Shown: positions 10,708 through 22,708 of the stretch, piece after piece
Numbering within the stretch: the first letter of the stretch is position 1
Layout: every line of letters starts with the position of its first letter
From: Terebella lapidaria
Taxonomy: Eukaryota; Annelida; Polychaeta; Terebellida; Terebellidae
Length of the DNA: 64,000 nucleotides
Direction of reading: 5' to 3'
Assembly (NCBI GenBank): GCA_949152475.1
Contig: OX424555.1
Coordinates: 99,915,515-99,979,514 of the forward strand
Notes under the pieces: generated by a model
What the model saw: the letters and a program-made list of their open reading frames with translations, nothing else
Database searches by the model: none
Told to the model about the DNA's origin: nothing
Position numbers and translations under genes: made by a program

Positions 10708-11670
10708 AAATTAGCCCAAAGGCTAAGACAGGATACCGGACAAAATATGTTTTATATTTAGATATTAGCCATTTTGTTCTGTGACCTTGAAAATAAGGTT
10801 ACTTGTCAAATGCAGTCATGAGATTATCCAGCAAACATGTATATCATACCCCATATGTCCACAATTGATTGTAATCTGTAAATGCAATACCATGTAAGAT
10901 AAAATAACAATTTTGTTCTATGACCTTGAATATAGGTCGAAGGTCAAATTAAAGGTCATCAAAATATTTGGTATACATCTTTCCCGTTACGTACACAATT
11001 GATTCCTAAGCTCTAAAGTCGATAAGTGAGATATTAGCCAATTTCTGCTCTGACCTTGAAAATGAGGTCAAAGGTCAAATTCAGGGTCATCAGAATATTC
11101 AGTGTATATCATTTTTTATATGTCCACATTCTACAATTGGTTTGCGAGAACATAAGCTAGTTCAGCATTACAAGAGCGCATGCGTGAAAACGTAAAACTG
11201 GTGAATAAACAAAAGCATGTGACATTGTTGTCTAAAGAAAAAACATCAAATTTGCAGAGATAATCCCATTGTCTCAGGTTTGAATGTGAGTAAAATCAAC
11301 CATGTGCTTTGTTTATCCACCAATTTCTGGAATGCTGATCTCGCTTATTCACCATATGTCATTCCTTATAAGTCCACAATTGATTCCTGATCCCTAATCT
11401 CAATATTTAGTGAGATATTTGGAAAAATGTGTCTCATTATAAAGCATAGGAGAATTCAACATTGGAAAGTCCCATTTGGGCCGAGTTCGAGTGATTCAAG
11501 AGTAACAAAACTTATACACGTCACAGGGGCATATATGAGGAGTGTTATGCATCAAGAAGAAGAAAATTACTGAACAGATTTCAAGAAACAACCGTCAAAG
11601 TCCAAAAGTGGCCAGTTTTCGTTAAAAATGGCCGTCATTTTGAAAATATTGTGAAAATAGAAAAAACTAA
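10708..11670 (+). mobile_element. Dispersed AGGTCA-rich element, + copy lacking its right end
   Basis: The left terminus 'ttagcccaaaggctaagacaggataccgg' resembles the copies at 11675, 20103, 52534, 53982 and 56000. The interior has roughly 120-bp units of 'ggtcaaattcaaggtcatc...tatatc...cacaattgattcctaa...gatattagcc'. A separate segment at 11154-11330 ('ctagttcagcattacaagagcgcatgcgt') is shared with 22318. The copy runs straight into the next one, without its own right terminus. No coding capacity is seen. Confidence 0.6.
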
Positions 11671-11674
11671 AAAG

Positions 11675-14381
11675 TTAGCCCAAGGGCTAAGATAGGTTAC
11701 CGGACAATTTTGGCTTTAAGCATTGCAAGTGAAATATGACTGAGATTTACCAATCAAGGTCATCTTTGTGAGCTGCAATATCACCATTAGGTATGCTGCA
11801 TATGACTTCATATATGTTCATAATACAAACAATTAAGCTCTATCAACAAGTATTTTGTCTGTAGAGGCCACTTTACACATGTCCGGTCAGGCAAAGTTGT
11901 GAGATTTGGATTTCAAGGTCATATATAAGGTCAAATTCAAGGTCTCCAAGCGATGTGCTATAAATACATGACTTCTTGTAAGCTTCTACACAATCCTAAC
12001 CTGTATGTGCAAGTCTCGGTGGCTAATTTACACATTTCACATCAGACATTTAGTACTCAAGGTCATCTGAGGTCAAGGTCAAGGTCATCATCAGTTGTTC
12101 CATGTATGACTTCCTATCTGCTCATAATGCAAACTTAAGCTCTATCTACAAGCATTTCATCTGTAGAGGCAAATCTGGGCATTTTTCCCCCCAAAATGGC
12201 TGTTTTGAACTTTCAAGGTCATCGAAGGTCAAATTCAAGGTCACCACACAAATCGCCATATTTGACTTCCCATTTGAAAGTGCCAATTTCTAAGCTCTAT
12301 CTTCAAGCGTTCTATGAGTACAGTCCTGGCAGCTCCCATTATGAAGGAAAAAAGTGCCGAAAATTTTCCTAGTCCAAAATTTTTTTCAAAGGGTGAAAAA
12401 TTTTTTTTGCCTAGAAATGGCCCAAAATGGATAGTAATACGATTTGAGGCAAAACCCGTCGACCCTTCAAAAATTCAAAATGGCCGCCACACGGACACAG
12501 GCACTTCAAGGGCAACAAAACTTATACACATCATAAAGGTACATAAGTGGAATCTTTTGAAACCAAAATTTTAAAACTGATCTGACAGTTTTCGAGAAAA
12601 GACAGACAAAGTGCAAATTTGGGCATTTTTCGACCCAAAAATGGCTGTTTTGACCTTTCAAGGTCATCCAAGGTCAAATTCAAGGTCACCACACAAGTCG
12701 CCATATATGACTTCCCATTTGAGAGTGCCAACAATTTCTAAGCTCTATCTTCAAGCGTTCTAGGAGTACAGTTCAAAATTTTTTTTCAAAGGGTGAAATT
12801 TTTTTTTTTGTCTAGAAATGGCCCAAAATGGATAGTAATGCGATTTGGGCCGAATTTTTTTTTTCCGTCGACCCGTCGAAAATTCAAAATGGCCGCCATA
12901 CGCAGGCCGGCGATTCAAGGGCAACCAAACTTATACACATCACAGAGGTACATAACGAGAATCTTTTGAAACAAAAATCTCAAATCTGATCAGACAGTTT
13001 TTGTGAAAATGGCCGCCAAAGTTCAAAATTGACCGTTTTTCGACGAAAACAGCCGCCATTTTGAAGAAAAATAAAAAATCTAAAAACTAAAAAATACCCC
13101 CTTCTCAAATTATTTTAACGAGGCTCACGGGGAAAAGAAGCGCCACCTGGTGAATGAAGTAACTACAACCAGTTGAAATATCATTAAATCTCATGAAATT
13201 TCAACGAATACATGCTTTGCGGTTTTTACGTTGCCAACAACGGCTAACAGCGGATACGTTTCGTCCTAAATATGATAAAACAATTTTATAGTATCCAGCC
13301 ATAGTCAGTACTACAGATATGTTAGTGCTGATAGATGTAGTGAATTTATCCAATAGCGCTTAACATGCAGTTGTTCATTTCATCTCATTTTTGGTCGAAC
13401 ATTTCCACGGTAACCTGATTTTTTGGGAGTTATTTGTCTTGTAGAATCATTTGTCAATGCATATATATGTTAAATTTGTCAAGGTGTTATTGTTTTTCCA
13501 CACTCAAGTCAATATACGAGTGCTAAGAGTGAATTTATCCAATACTGTTTTTCATGCAATTTTTCATTTTTTCTCATTTTTGGTCATTTTTTTCCATGGT
13601 GACCCCATGTTTTTTTGGGTTATTTGTGTTGTAGAATCATTTTCCAACAAACCTATGCTAAATTTGTCAATATGTTATTATTTTTTCACACTCTAGTCAA
13701 TTTTACACACTCTCGAGTGCTAAAAAACAGAATTCAGCCAATACTGTTTTTCATGCAATTGTTCAACTTTTTCTCAGTTTTTGGCGAAGTATTTCTATGG
13801 TAAAATCATATTTTGTGCGTTATTTGCGTTGTAGAATCATTCTCCAATAATATTTATGCTACATTTAGCAAAATGTTATTATTTCCACGCACAGCGAAAA
13901 AGAAAACAGAACATCGTCAAGAATTTCGCACATAACGTCAAGAATATTGCGCATCACGTCAAGAATTTAGAACCGATAACGTCAAAAATTTACTTACCGC
14001 TGTGCCGCGAACAGGGGGTGATACCACACAAATGCATTGAACACCCGTTATAATAGGCCACGAAATCGTGAAAAACACGCCTCAGAAAACAAGCCATAAA
14101 TTTTTAATAAACATGGTGACATATCTTTTTTATTTCAATTTCTGGTAGATCATCCCTATACAAGTCTAAGGTGAAAATATCAAGAGATTCTTATTATTTT
14201 AAGTTTTGCATGTATAAAGCCATGAGCCTCCTTAAGGTATCTTTTCCCAAATTTTCAGAAAGATTGGACCGTAAACTATGTGGTAAAAATGATAAAAATG
14301 TGGACGGACGACGACGACGACGGACGGACGACGGACGCAACGCCATGGCGATGGGTTATCGGACCATAGGTTCGGTAACCT
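11675..14381 (+). mobile_element. Dispersed non-autonomous element, + copy
   Basis: It starts 'ttagcccaagggctaagataggttaccggac' and ends 'ggttatcggaccataggttcggtaacct', so AGGTTACCGGAC at the left is mirrored at the right by a slightly diverged GTCCGGTAACCT. A GAC/GACG-rich tract (about 14308-14338) precedes the right end, as in all copies. The interior holds 'tcaaggtcatc' blocks and 'aaaatggccgccat' blocks. An AT-rich stretch at 13120-14165 with three related segments ('atgcaatttttcattttttctc...') is extra and may be a nested insertion. No transposase frame is seen. Confidence 0.6.
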
Positions 14382-14530
14382 CAAATAACCCTCTCAACAT
14401 ATTTTTAGGTATTTGTGTTCAAAGTTTCAGAAAGATTTGACTGTAAACTTTAAAGATAGAAATGTAGATGGACAACGACGGACGCACGCCATGCCAATAA
14501 GTTATCGGACCAAAGGTGCTGTAACCTAGC
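14382..14530 (+). repeat. Right-end fragment of the dispersed element
   Basis: A short second copy of the terminal part ('cagaaagatttgactgtaaactttaaagat', a GACGGACG tract, 'ataagttatcggaccaaagg', 'gtaacct') follows the previous copy directly. Confidence 0.6.
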
Positions 14531-14570
14531 AGTGGGTCTGAAAGTTCGACGCATCCCCAATAGTGAGGGC

Positions 14571-16066
14571 GGTTACCGATAACCTATTGGCAAGGCGTTG
14601 CGTCCGTCGTCTGGCCGTCCAGCGTTAACATTTTTATCTTTAAAGTTTACGATCGAATCTTTCTGAAATTTTGCACAAAAATGCCTAAAAATATTTTGAG
14701 AAGGAGTTTTTTTTTTGTTTTTTGATTTTCGCATTATTTTCAAAATGGCGGCCGTTTTTGTCGAAAAACGCTCAACTTTGGACTTTGATGGCCATTTTCT
14801 CAAAAACTGTCTGATCAGTTTTGAGTTTTTGCTTTCCAAAGATTCCCCTCATATACCTCTGTGATATGTATAAGTTTGGTTGCCCTTGAATCGCCGGTCT
14901 CCGTGTGGCGGCCATTTTGAATTTTTGGCGGGTCGGCGAAAAAATTGTTTTTTGCCCCCAAATCGCATTACTATACATTTTGGGCCATTTAATTTTTTTT
15001 AACCCTTTGAAAAAAAATTTCGGCACTTTTTTCCTTCATAATGGAAGCTGTGAAGACTGTACTCATAGAACGCTTGAAGATAGAGCTTAGAAATTGTTGG
15101 CACTTTCAAATGGGAAGTCATATATGGCGATTTGTGTGGTGACCTTGAATTTGACCTTGGATGACCTTGAAAGGTCAAAACAGCCATTGTTGGGTCGAAA
15201 AATGCTCAAATTTGCACCGGGTCTGTATTTTCTCAAAAACTGTCTAATCAGTTTTGAGATTTTTGTTTAAAAACATTCCTCTTATTGTATACCTCTGTGA
15301 CGTGTATACGTTTTGTTGCCCTTGAATTGCCGATCTCCGTGTGGCGGCCATTTTGAATTTGTGACGAGTCAGTGAAAAAAAAATTGTTCGCCACAAATCG
15401 CATTACTATCCATTTTGGGCCATTTCTAGGCCCAATTTTCTTTTCACCCTTTGAAAAAAAATTTCGCCCCAAATCGCATTACTATCCATTTTGGGCCATT
15501 TCTAGGCCCAATTTTTTTTTCACCCTTTGAAAAAAATTCCTTCATAATGGGAGCTGTCAGGACTGTACTAATAGAACGATTGAATATAGAGCTTAGAAAT
15601 TGACACTTTCAGATGGGAAGTCATATATGGTGTCATATAACTTGTGTGGTGACCTTGAATTTGACCTTGGATGACATTGAAAGGTCAAAACAGCCATTTT
15701 GGGGTAAAAAATGTCCAGATTTGTCTCTATAGATGAAATGCTTGCAGATAGAGCTCATGTTTGCATTATGAACATATACTGATATAGGAAGACATATATG
15801 GCACAATTAATGATAACCTTGAACTTGACGTCAGATGACCTTGAATGCCAAATGTCTGACTCGGAATGTGTAATTTGACCTGAGCGGCCTGAACGATTCC
15901 ACCCAGATATATCTTTGTATTATGAACATATAGAATATCAAATGCCGCACACATACATGTAATGGTGACATCGAAGTTCACACGGATGACCTTGATTGGT
16001 AAATCTCAAGGTCATATGTTCACACTGCGAACCTTGATTGGTAAATCTCAAGGTCTGTTACCTGTC
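14571..16066 (-). mobile_element. Dispersed element, - copy, truncated
   Basis: The same family as 11675-14381 in reverse: it opens with 'ggttaccgataacctattggcaaggcgttgcgtccgtcg' and runs through 'ggcggccattttg' and 'tgaccttgaatttgaccttggatgacc' blocks. It stops near 'ggtctgttacctgtcaatg', which in other copies lies inside the left end, so the outermost bases are missing. Confidence 0.6.
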
Positions 16067-17677
16067 AATGATGCTTTTCGTGGCAGCTGTTTATTCATTG
16101 ACCTTTATTTGAATGCCAGCAGTGTCAATCCTAGCGGCGAAGTAAGATATTACCGGTAGCCATTTTGTGCTCTGACCTTGAAAATAAGGTTAAAAACCAG
16201 ACTGAAGGTCTTTGGAATATTTAGTATATATCAGTTCCTATATGTGCACAATTGATTGCTAAACTGTAAAATCGATAATGAGCAGCATATTAGCCATTTT
16301 GTGCTCTGACCTAGAAAATAAGGTCGCGAGAATATAAGGCCCAAAAAAAGTATTATGGTTCTGGTTAGGCGCGCGCATCAGTTTTAGCCTCGCGCATCAC
16401 TTGTTTTTTTAACCCTCCCCCCCCCCCCCCCCAAAAAAAAAATCGCGTGCATCAATTTTCTGAGAGGTGAATTTCTTTTTTTAGCTTACCGGTCCGATAA
16501 GCTATTGCCGTCAGGTTGCGCCCGGCGTCCGTCCGTCGGCGTCGGCGTCGGCGTTGTCAAACGCTGGGAAAAATCTGTTCGATGAATATTGCTGTAATTC
16601 ACAAAATATGTTCTATGGGCCCATATCTCCGGACCTTTTTTTTTTTCGTCGATTGAATCGTTTTTTTTCCAAAATGGCGGCCATTTTTGTCGAAAAATGG
16701 CCAATTTTGGACTTTGGCGGCCATTCTCTCAAAAACTGTCTGATCAATTTTGAGATTTTTGTTTCAAAAGATTCCCCTGATATACCTTTGTGCTGTGTAT
16801 AAGTTTCGTTGCCCTTGAATCGTCGGATCGTCGGTCTGTGTGTGGCAGCCATTTTGATTTTTTCAACCGGTCCCAGATAGGACTTTCCCATGTTAAATTA
16901 GCCTATGCTTTATAATGGGGACAAATTTCTTCTAATATCTCACTTAATTTTGGGATTAGACATTAGGAATCAATTGTGCACATATAGGAAATTATATATG
17001 GCGATTATTCTCGTGACCTTGAATTTGACCTTTGACCTAATTTTCAAGATCACAGCACAAAATGGCCAATATCTCGCTTATTATCGACTTTACAGCTTAG
17101 GAATCAATTGTCAGCATATAGGAAATGATATATTCTGAATATTATCGTGACCTTGAATTTGGCCTTTGACCTCATTCTCAAGGTCACAGGACAAAATGGC
17201 TAATGTCTCGCTTATTATCGACTTTACAGCTTGGGAATCAATTGTGAACATATAGGAAATGGTGTATGCCGAACATTTCGATGACCTTGAACCTGACACT
17301 TGACCTCGTTTTCAAGGTCAGAGCACAAAATCGCTAATATCTTGCTCATTATCAACTTTACAGCTTGGGCATCAATTGAGGACATATAGGAAATTATATA
17401 TGCCGAATATTCTTGTGAGCTTAAATTTGACCTTTGACCTCAATAAACTGAAACCGATACAAAAGCAAAGAATATCTTTGACAGTACTAGTCAGTTCCAT
17501 TCTAGTTTCATATCATTGTATATTAGGCTCTAACACGATCGACTTACGTAGAGCAAGTTTTAGGCATGAATGATGTGCAATTATTCTCATGACTTCATGA
17601 CATCGCTTTCAGCTTACATATAACTGAAACATATATCTTGGGTCCGGTAAGCGCAGAGCCCTACGGCTCTATGTTTT
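16067..17677 (-). repeat. Mixed dispersed-repeat block with AGGTCA-rich units
   Basis: This holds fragments in several orientations: AGGTCA units at 16150-16330, a segment 'aaggcccaaaaaaagtattatggttctggtt' (16340-16372) whose inverted copy lies at 22283-22315, a C run near 16418-16432, a right-end remnant with 'gtccgtccgtcggcgtcggcgtcggcg' (16520-16560), and further AGGTCA units to 17460. No gene is seen. Confidence 0.55.
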
Positions 17678-19539
17678 TAGGTTACCAGACCTTTGGTCCG
17701 ATAACCTATTGCCGTGGCATTGCGTCCGGCGTCCGGCCGTCCGTCCGTTCACATTTTTATCTTTAAAGTTTACGGTAGAATCTTTCTGAAATTTTGCACA
17801 AGAATACCTAAAAATATTTCCAGGAACTTTTTTTTTTTAGTTTTCCGATTTTCGCGGGGTTTTTTTTCAAAATGGCCGCCGTTTTTGACGAAAAATGCCT
17901 GATTTTGGATTTGGCGGCCATTTTCTCAAAATCTGTTCAGTAACTTTTTTTCTTTTTGATACATAACACTCCTCGTGTGTACTCCTGTGATGTGTATAAG
18001 TTTCGTTGCGCTTGAATTGCTCGAAGTGGACCATTTTGGTCCAAACTTGGCCCAAATGGGACTTTCTCATGTTAAATTCTCCTATGCGTTATAATGGGAC
18101 ACATTATGCCTAATATCTCACTTAATATTGAGATTAGAGACTAGGAATCAATTGTGGACATATAGGAAATGATATATGCTGAATATTCTCGTGACCTTGA
18201 ATTTGACCTCTGACCTCAGTTTCAAGGTCAGAGAACAAAATGTCTAATATCTCACTTATTATCGACTTTACAGATTAGGAATCAATTGTGGACATATAGG
18301 AAATGAGATATGCCGAATATTCTAAAGACCTTGAATTTGACCTTTGACCTTATTTTCAAGGGCACAGGATAAAATGGCTAATATCTTGATTCTTATCGAC
18401 TTCACAGCTTAGGAATCAATTATGAACATATAGGAAATGATATATGTAGATTATTGTCAGGACCTTGAATTTGACCTTTGACCTCATTTTCGAGATTACA
18501 GAACAAAATGGCTAATATCTCACTTATTATCGATTTTACAGCTTAGGGATCAATTGTGAACATGTAGGAAATGATATATATTATGCTGAATATTCTCGTG
18601 ACCTTGAATTTGACCTTTGACCTCATTTTCAAGGTCAAGAGCACAAAATGGCTAATATCTCGCTTATTATAGACTTTGCAGCTTAGGAATCAGTTGTGGA
18701 CATATAGGAAATGATATACGCCTAATATTCTGATGACCTTAAATTTGACCTTTGACCTCATTTTCAAGGTCACAGGAAAAAGTGGTTAATATCTAGGTTC
18801 TTATCGACTTTATAGCTTAGGAATCAACTAGACATAAAAGCCTATAGGCTTTGTGGCATCCCCCAATTTGTTCTTATCATTTCAAATGGTCATACTGGAC
18901 TGAGAAAAAAAGGATACATACATGTAGGCCATTGTATGTGGGTAAGAGTGAGAGCTCATCAGACAGTTTCTTACCAGAACTGCTTTCTATCATCTTGACA
19001 ACTTGGCCCACCAGACATTTGCCACCCAAAATGAATGGACAATTACCCAGCCAATATTCAGAGTACTACCCAGCCAATATTCAGAGTACTAGTATATTTA
19101 ATCAGGATGTTCGTGATATTTTTCAGGTGCTCCTGTCAAATGTAAAATGATACGTGACTAAAAGAATGCTGTGTCATCTTGGCCAATTTTGTGATTCCAA
19201 AACTGGTACAAACAGTGGAATATTCGCATTCACATTATAACCAAAGCCAAACATTCCCCAGCTAACTAAAACAATGATGATTTGGTCATTGCATGTGAAA
19301 TAGAGTTGAATAACAAAACATTCAAACAATACATGTTTGTACAATATAAATGAAGACAGGGCAAATCATCCCCCAAGCATGTTGTGTTGGCTTATTAACC
19401 AACTAGTGTATCCTATGGGGTGGAACTTCATTCTTTTACCATGTACACACACTAGTAAACCAGGCTTTGGAGGGGGGAGTGAGGGATTATGCATGGATAT
19501 GAGCCTGGGGTCAAGTTGGACATGCTAGCTGTATCACTT

Positions 19540-19695
19540 GTCAGGCATGACTGAGCAGGGCTGGCTGAGAGGGGCGGAGCCTATAGCTGTGCTGGACAGA
19601 CTGGCTGATCTTGTAAGGCATGACTGAGCAGGGCTGGCTGAGAGGGGCGGAGCCTATCGCTGTGCTGGACCGAGTGGCTGATCTTGTAAGGCATT
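19540..19695 (+). repeat. Tandem duplication of about 75 bp
   Basis: 'catgactgagcagggctgg' with the following 'gagaggggcggagcctat' and 'ctgatcttgtaaggcat' occurs twice in a row, followed by a partial third copy. This is a short local duplication; no function is seen. Confidence 0.8.
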
Positions 19696-20069
19696 ACTGA
19701 GCTCTCATATACTGCACTGGCTGAGAGGGCAGAGCCCAGCCTCATGCTGGACATGCAGGCTGCAGTCAGTGAATACAGTAGCATGGCTCAGTCACAGTAT
19801 TACATCTGCATGGGGGCAGGCGAGGGACAAGTCCAAAAAAAAATACACCCAAAAAATTTTTTCCCCCTGGAAATTGCCTGAATCAAATTATGACATTGAC
19901 AGGAATCGCCCGATTTTATTTTCCAAAATGGCCGCTGGCGGCCATCTTGGATTTCGGATCTCGACGAAAAACAATAGGGGTTAGGAGCAAAGTATTTCGG
20001 ATGAGCTGTGAAAATTTCGGAAAGATAGATCAAGGCGTTCAAGAGTTATGACCCGGAAACCAAACGGCG

Positions 20070-20073
20070 GAAG

Positions 20074-20104
<31 letters not shown>
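20070..20104 (+). repeat. Poly-A run
   Basis: A run of about 30 A follows 'gacccggaaaccaaacggcgg'. It could be the tail of a short retrotransposed sequence, but no RNA-polymerase III promoter boxes were recognised upstream. Confidence 0.6.
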
Positions 20105-20106
<2 letters not shown>

Positions 20107-21553
20107 AGGCCAAGGGCCAAAGATAGGTTACCGGACAATGTTTAATATTTTAGGTATTAGCCAGGTCACTGGTTGAATTCAAGGTCAAGAGAATATTCAG
20201 CATATATAACATTAAGCATATATCATGTCCACAGTTGATTGCTAAGCTGTAAGTTCAATAATCAGAGAGAGATTAGCAATTTTATGCTGTAGCCTTGAAA
20301 ATGAAGAGGCAAAGGTCAAATTCAAGGTCATCAAAATATTCAGTGTATATCATTTTCTATATCATGTATATCATGTCCACAATTGATTCCCAAGCCATAC
20401 AGTCAATAGAGGAACAAGATATGAGCCAGTTTGTCCTTGGACCTTAGAAATGAGGTCAGAGGTCAAATTCAAGGTCACGAGAATATTCAGCATATATCAT
20501 TTCCTATATGTCCACAATTGATTCCTAAGCTGTAAAATCGATAATAAGTGAGATATTAGCCATTTTGTCCTGTGACCTTGAAAATGAGGTCAAAGGTCAA
20601 ATTCAAGGTCATGACAATAATCTGCATATATCATTTCCTATATGTTCATAATTGATTGCTAAGCTGTAAAGTCGATAACAAGCGAGATATTAGCCATTTT
20701 GTCCTGTGACCTTGAAAATGAGGTCGAAGGTCAAATTCAAGGTCATCAGAATATTCAGCATATATCATTTCCTATATGTCCACAATTGATTCCTAAGCTG
20801 TAGAGTCGATAATAAGCGAGATATAAGCCATTTTGTGCTCTGACCTTGAAACTGAGGTCAGAGGTCAAATTCAAGGTCACGAGAATATTCAGAATATATC
20901 ATTTCCTATACGTCCACAATTGATTCCTAAGCTGTAGAGTCGATAATAAGCGAGATATAAGCCATTTTGTGCTCTGACCTTGAAAGTGAGGTCAGAGGTC
21001 AAATTCAAGGTCACGAGAATATTCAGCATATATCATTTCCTATAGGTCCACAATTGACTCCTAGTCTCTAATCTCAATATCAAGTGAGATATTAGGCATA
21101 ATGTGTCCCATTATAAAGCATAGGAGAATTTAACATGGGAAAGTCCCTTTTGAGCCGAGTTTGGGCCAAAATGGCCCACTTCGAGCGATTCAAGCGCAAC
21201 GAAATTTATAGACATCATAGGAGTACATATGAGGAGTGTTATTTATCAAAAAGAAAAAAAGTTACTGAACAGATTTTGAGAAAATGGCCGCCAAAGTCCA
21301 AAATCAGGCATTTTTCGTCGAAAACGGCCGCCATGTTGAAAAAAATGCGAAAATCAAAAAACTAAAAAATACCTCCTTGTTGAATTATTTTTAAGTATTT
21401 TTGTGCAAAATTTCAGAAATATTCGCCTGTAAACAAAAAAGATAAAAATGTGGACGACGACGACGACGGACGACGACGACGGACGACGACGGACGACGGA
21501 CGACGGACGCAACGCCATGCCAATAGGTTATCGGACCATAGGTCCGGTAACCT
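20103..21553 (+). mobile_element. Dispersed AGGTCA-rich element, complete + copy
   Basis: The left end 'ttaggccaagggccaaagataggttaccggac' and right end 'ggttatcggaccataggtccggtaacct' are both present, about 1.45 kb apart. In between are about seven units of roughly 120 bp, each with 'gaggtcaaaggtcaaattc' or 'gaggtcagaggtcaaattc' followed by 'aaggtca', then 'atatcatttcctatatgtccac', 'attgattcctaagctgta' and 'gatattagccattttgt'. A 'ggccgccat' block and a GACGACGG tract precede the right end. No coding frame is seen, so it is non-autonomous. Confidence 0.65.
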
Positions 21554-22020
21554 AAAAACAGACAAAAACATAAGGCCTCCCGATTTTCAATCGGGATGCC
21601 TAATTATGAACATATAGGAAATAATATATGCAGATTATTGTCGTGATCTTGAATTTGACCTTTGACCTCATTTTCAAAGTCACAGGACTAAATGGCTAAT
21701 ATATCACTTATTATCGACTTTACAGATTAGGAATCAGTTTTGCACCTATAGGGAATAGTGTATGCCAAATATTTTGATGACCATTATTTCGACCTTATTT
21801 TCAATGTCATAGAATAAAATTGCTATTTTATTTTACTTGTTATTGAATTTACATCTTAGCAAACAATGGACAAATGGAGAATGATATACACATTTGCTGG
21901 ATATTCTCATGACGTTGCATTTGACCAGTGACCTTATTTTCAAGGTCACGGGACAAAATGGCTAATTTCTAAAATATAAAACATATTTTGTCCGGTAACC
22001 TGTCTTTGCCTTTGGCCTGA

Positions 22021-22640
22021 TTTTTTTTAGTAAATTGACACCCGTACACCGATTTTTGGGAGATAATGATCGAGTAAAATGGTCCCGAGTGTCTTTGACA
22101 TTGCAAAACTTGGCTGTTATGGCTGGCCAAACAGGGCAAATTCAACAGGGTCGCCAATCAACAGCCAATTTTAGGGGAAAATGGTTGGCCAAATGGGCCA
22201 TATTTGACCGGATCAGTCGTCGGCCGACAATTTTAGCGAAGAAAAAAATGCGTCGTCGCACCACTTTTTCGGGGACCCCAATAACCAGAACCATAATACT
22301 TTTTTTTTTGGCCTAGGCTAGTTCAGCATTACAAGAGCGCATGCGTTAAAAAAGGTAAAATTGGTGGACAAACAAAATGTACATGGCCATGAGAATATTC
22401 AGCATATATGTGCACAATTGATTTCTATGCTGTAAAATCAATAAAAAGCGAGATATGCTTGAGGACTTGTAGTTTGGAATTTGTCCCACGATTTGGTCTA
22501 TTTCCCGCGTGTATTTAGTGATCATAGTGGCATTATTTCACCTCTCGGCTAATGATTTTAGAATAGAAAGGATTTAACAGTATAAGTATTGATTTTTGGT
22601 AAGCTAAAAACTCAGACAAACTAATAAGGGCATTTTAGCA
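22021..22640. other. Intergenic stretch between the repeat block and WDR18
   Basis: 22030-22315 is a repeat fragment sharing 'aaccagaaccataatactttt' in inverted form with 16340-16372. 22318-22450 repeats the 'ctagttcagcattacaagagcgcatgcgt' segment of 11154. The rest, to 22640, shows nothing recognisable. Confidence 0.5.
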
Positions 22641-22682
22641 TGAAAATGAGTAAACAAAACATTTAATCTGCAAACATGTTTC

Positions 22683-22688
22683 TTTATT
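22683..22688 (-). terminator. Polyadenylation signal of WDR18
   Basis: AATAAA on - (TTTATT on +), 21 bases after the WDR18 stop codon. The 3' UTR is therefore short. Confidence 0.65.
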
Positions 22689-22708
22689 ACAATTAGTTAC
22701 AGGGATCA

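Larger units (their letters stand above)
18828..21603 (-). mobile_element. Second hairpin-ended (Helitron-like) element
   Basis: Read on -, it starts TTAGGCATCCCGATT with a 7-bp hairpin (CCCGATT-ttc-AATCGGG on +, about 21579-21595). It ends with a perfect palindrome AAGCCTATAGGCTT (near 18837-18850) and then TGTCTAG, followed by host T. Start and end can be aligned with the element at 1952-5537 (TTAAGGCAT start, GACGTCTAG end), so both belong to one family. There is no target duplication; the host repeat reads AATCAA|TTATG across the site. It contains a 75-bp duplication (19540-19695) and encloses an AGGTCA-rich element at 20103-21553. No coding frame is seen. Confidence 0.6.
17678..22020 (-). 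mobile_element. Dispersed element, - copy, split by a nested insertion
   Basis: It opens 'aggttaccagacctttggtccgataacctattgccgtgg' and closes at about 22020 with 'tgtccggtaacctgtctttgcctttggcctga', the two termini of the family in reverse. The interior is about 120-bp units containing TGACCTTTGACCT. Bases 18828-21603 are a later insertion; the unit sequence 'aggaatcaa' / 'ttatgaacatatagg' continues on either side of it. Confidence 0.6.

Noticed and set aside
20070-20104. SINE with poly-A tail
   Set aside because: No A and B boxes or tRNA-like head were recognised upstream, and target duplications were not seen.
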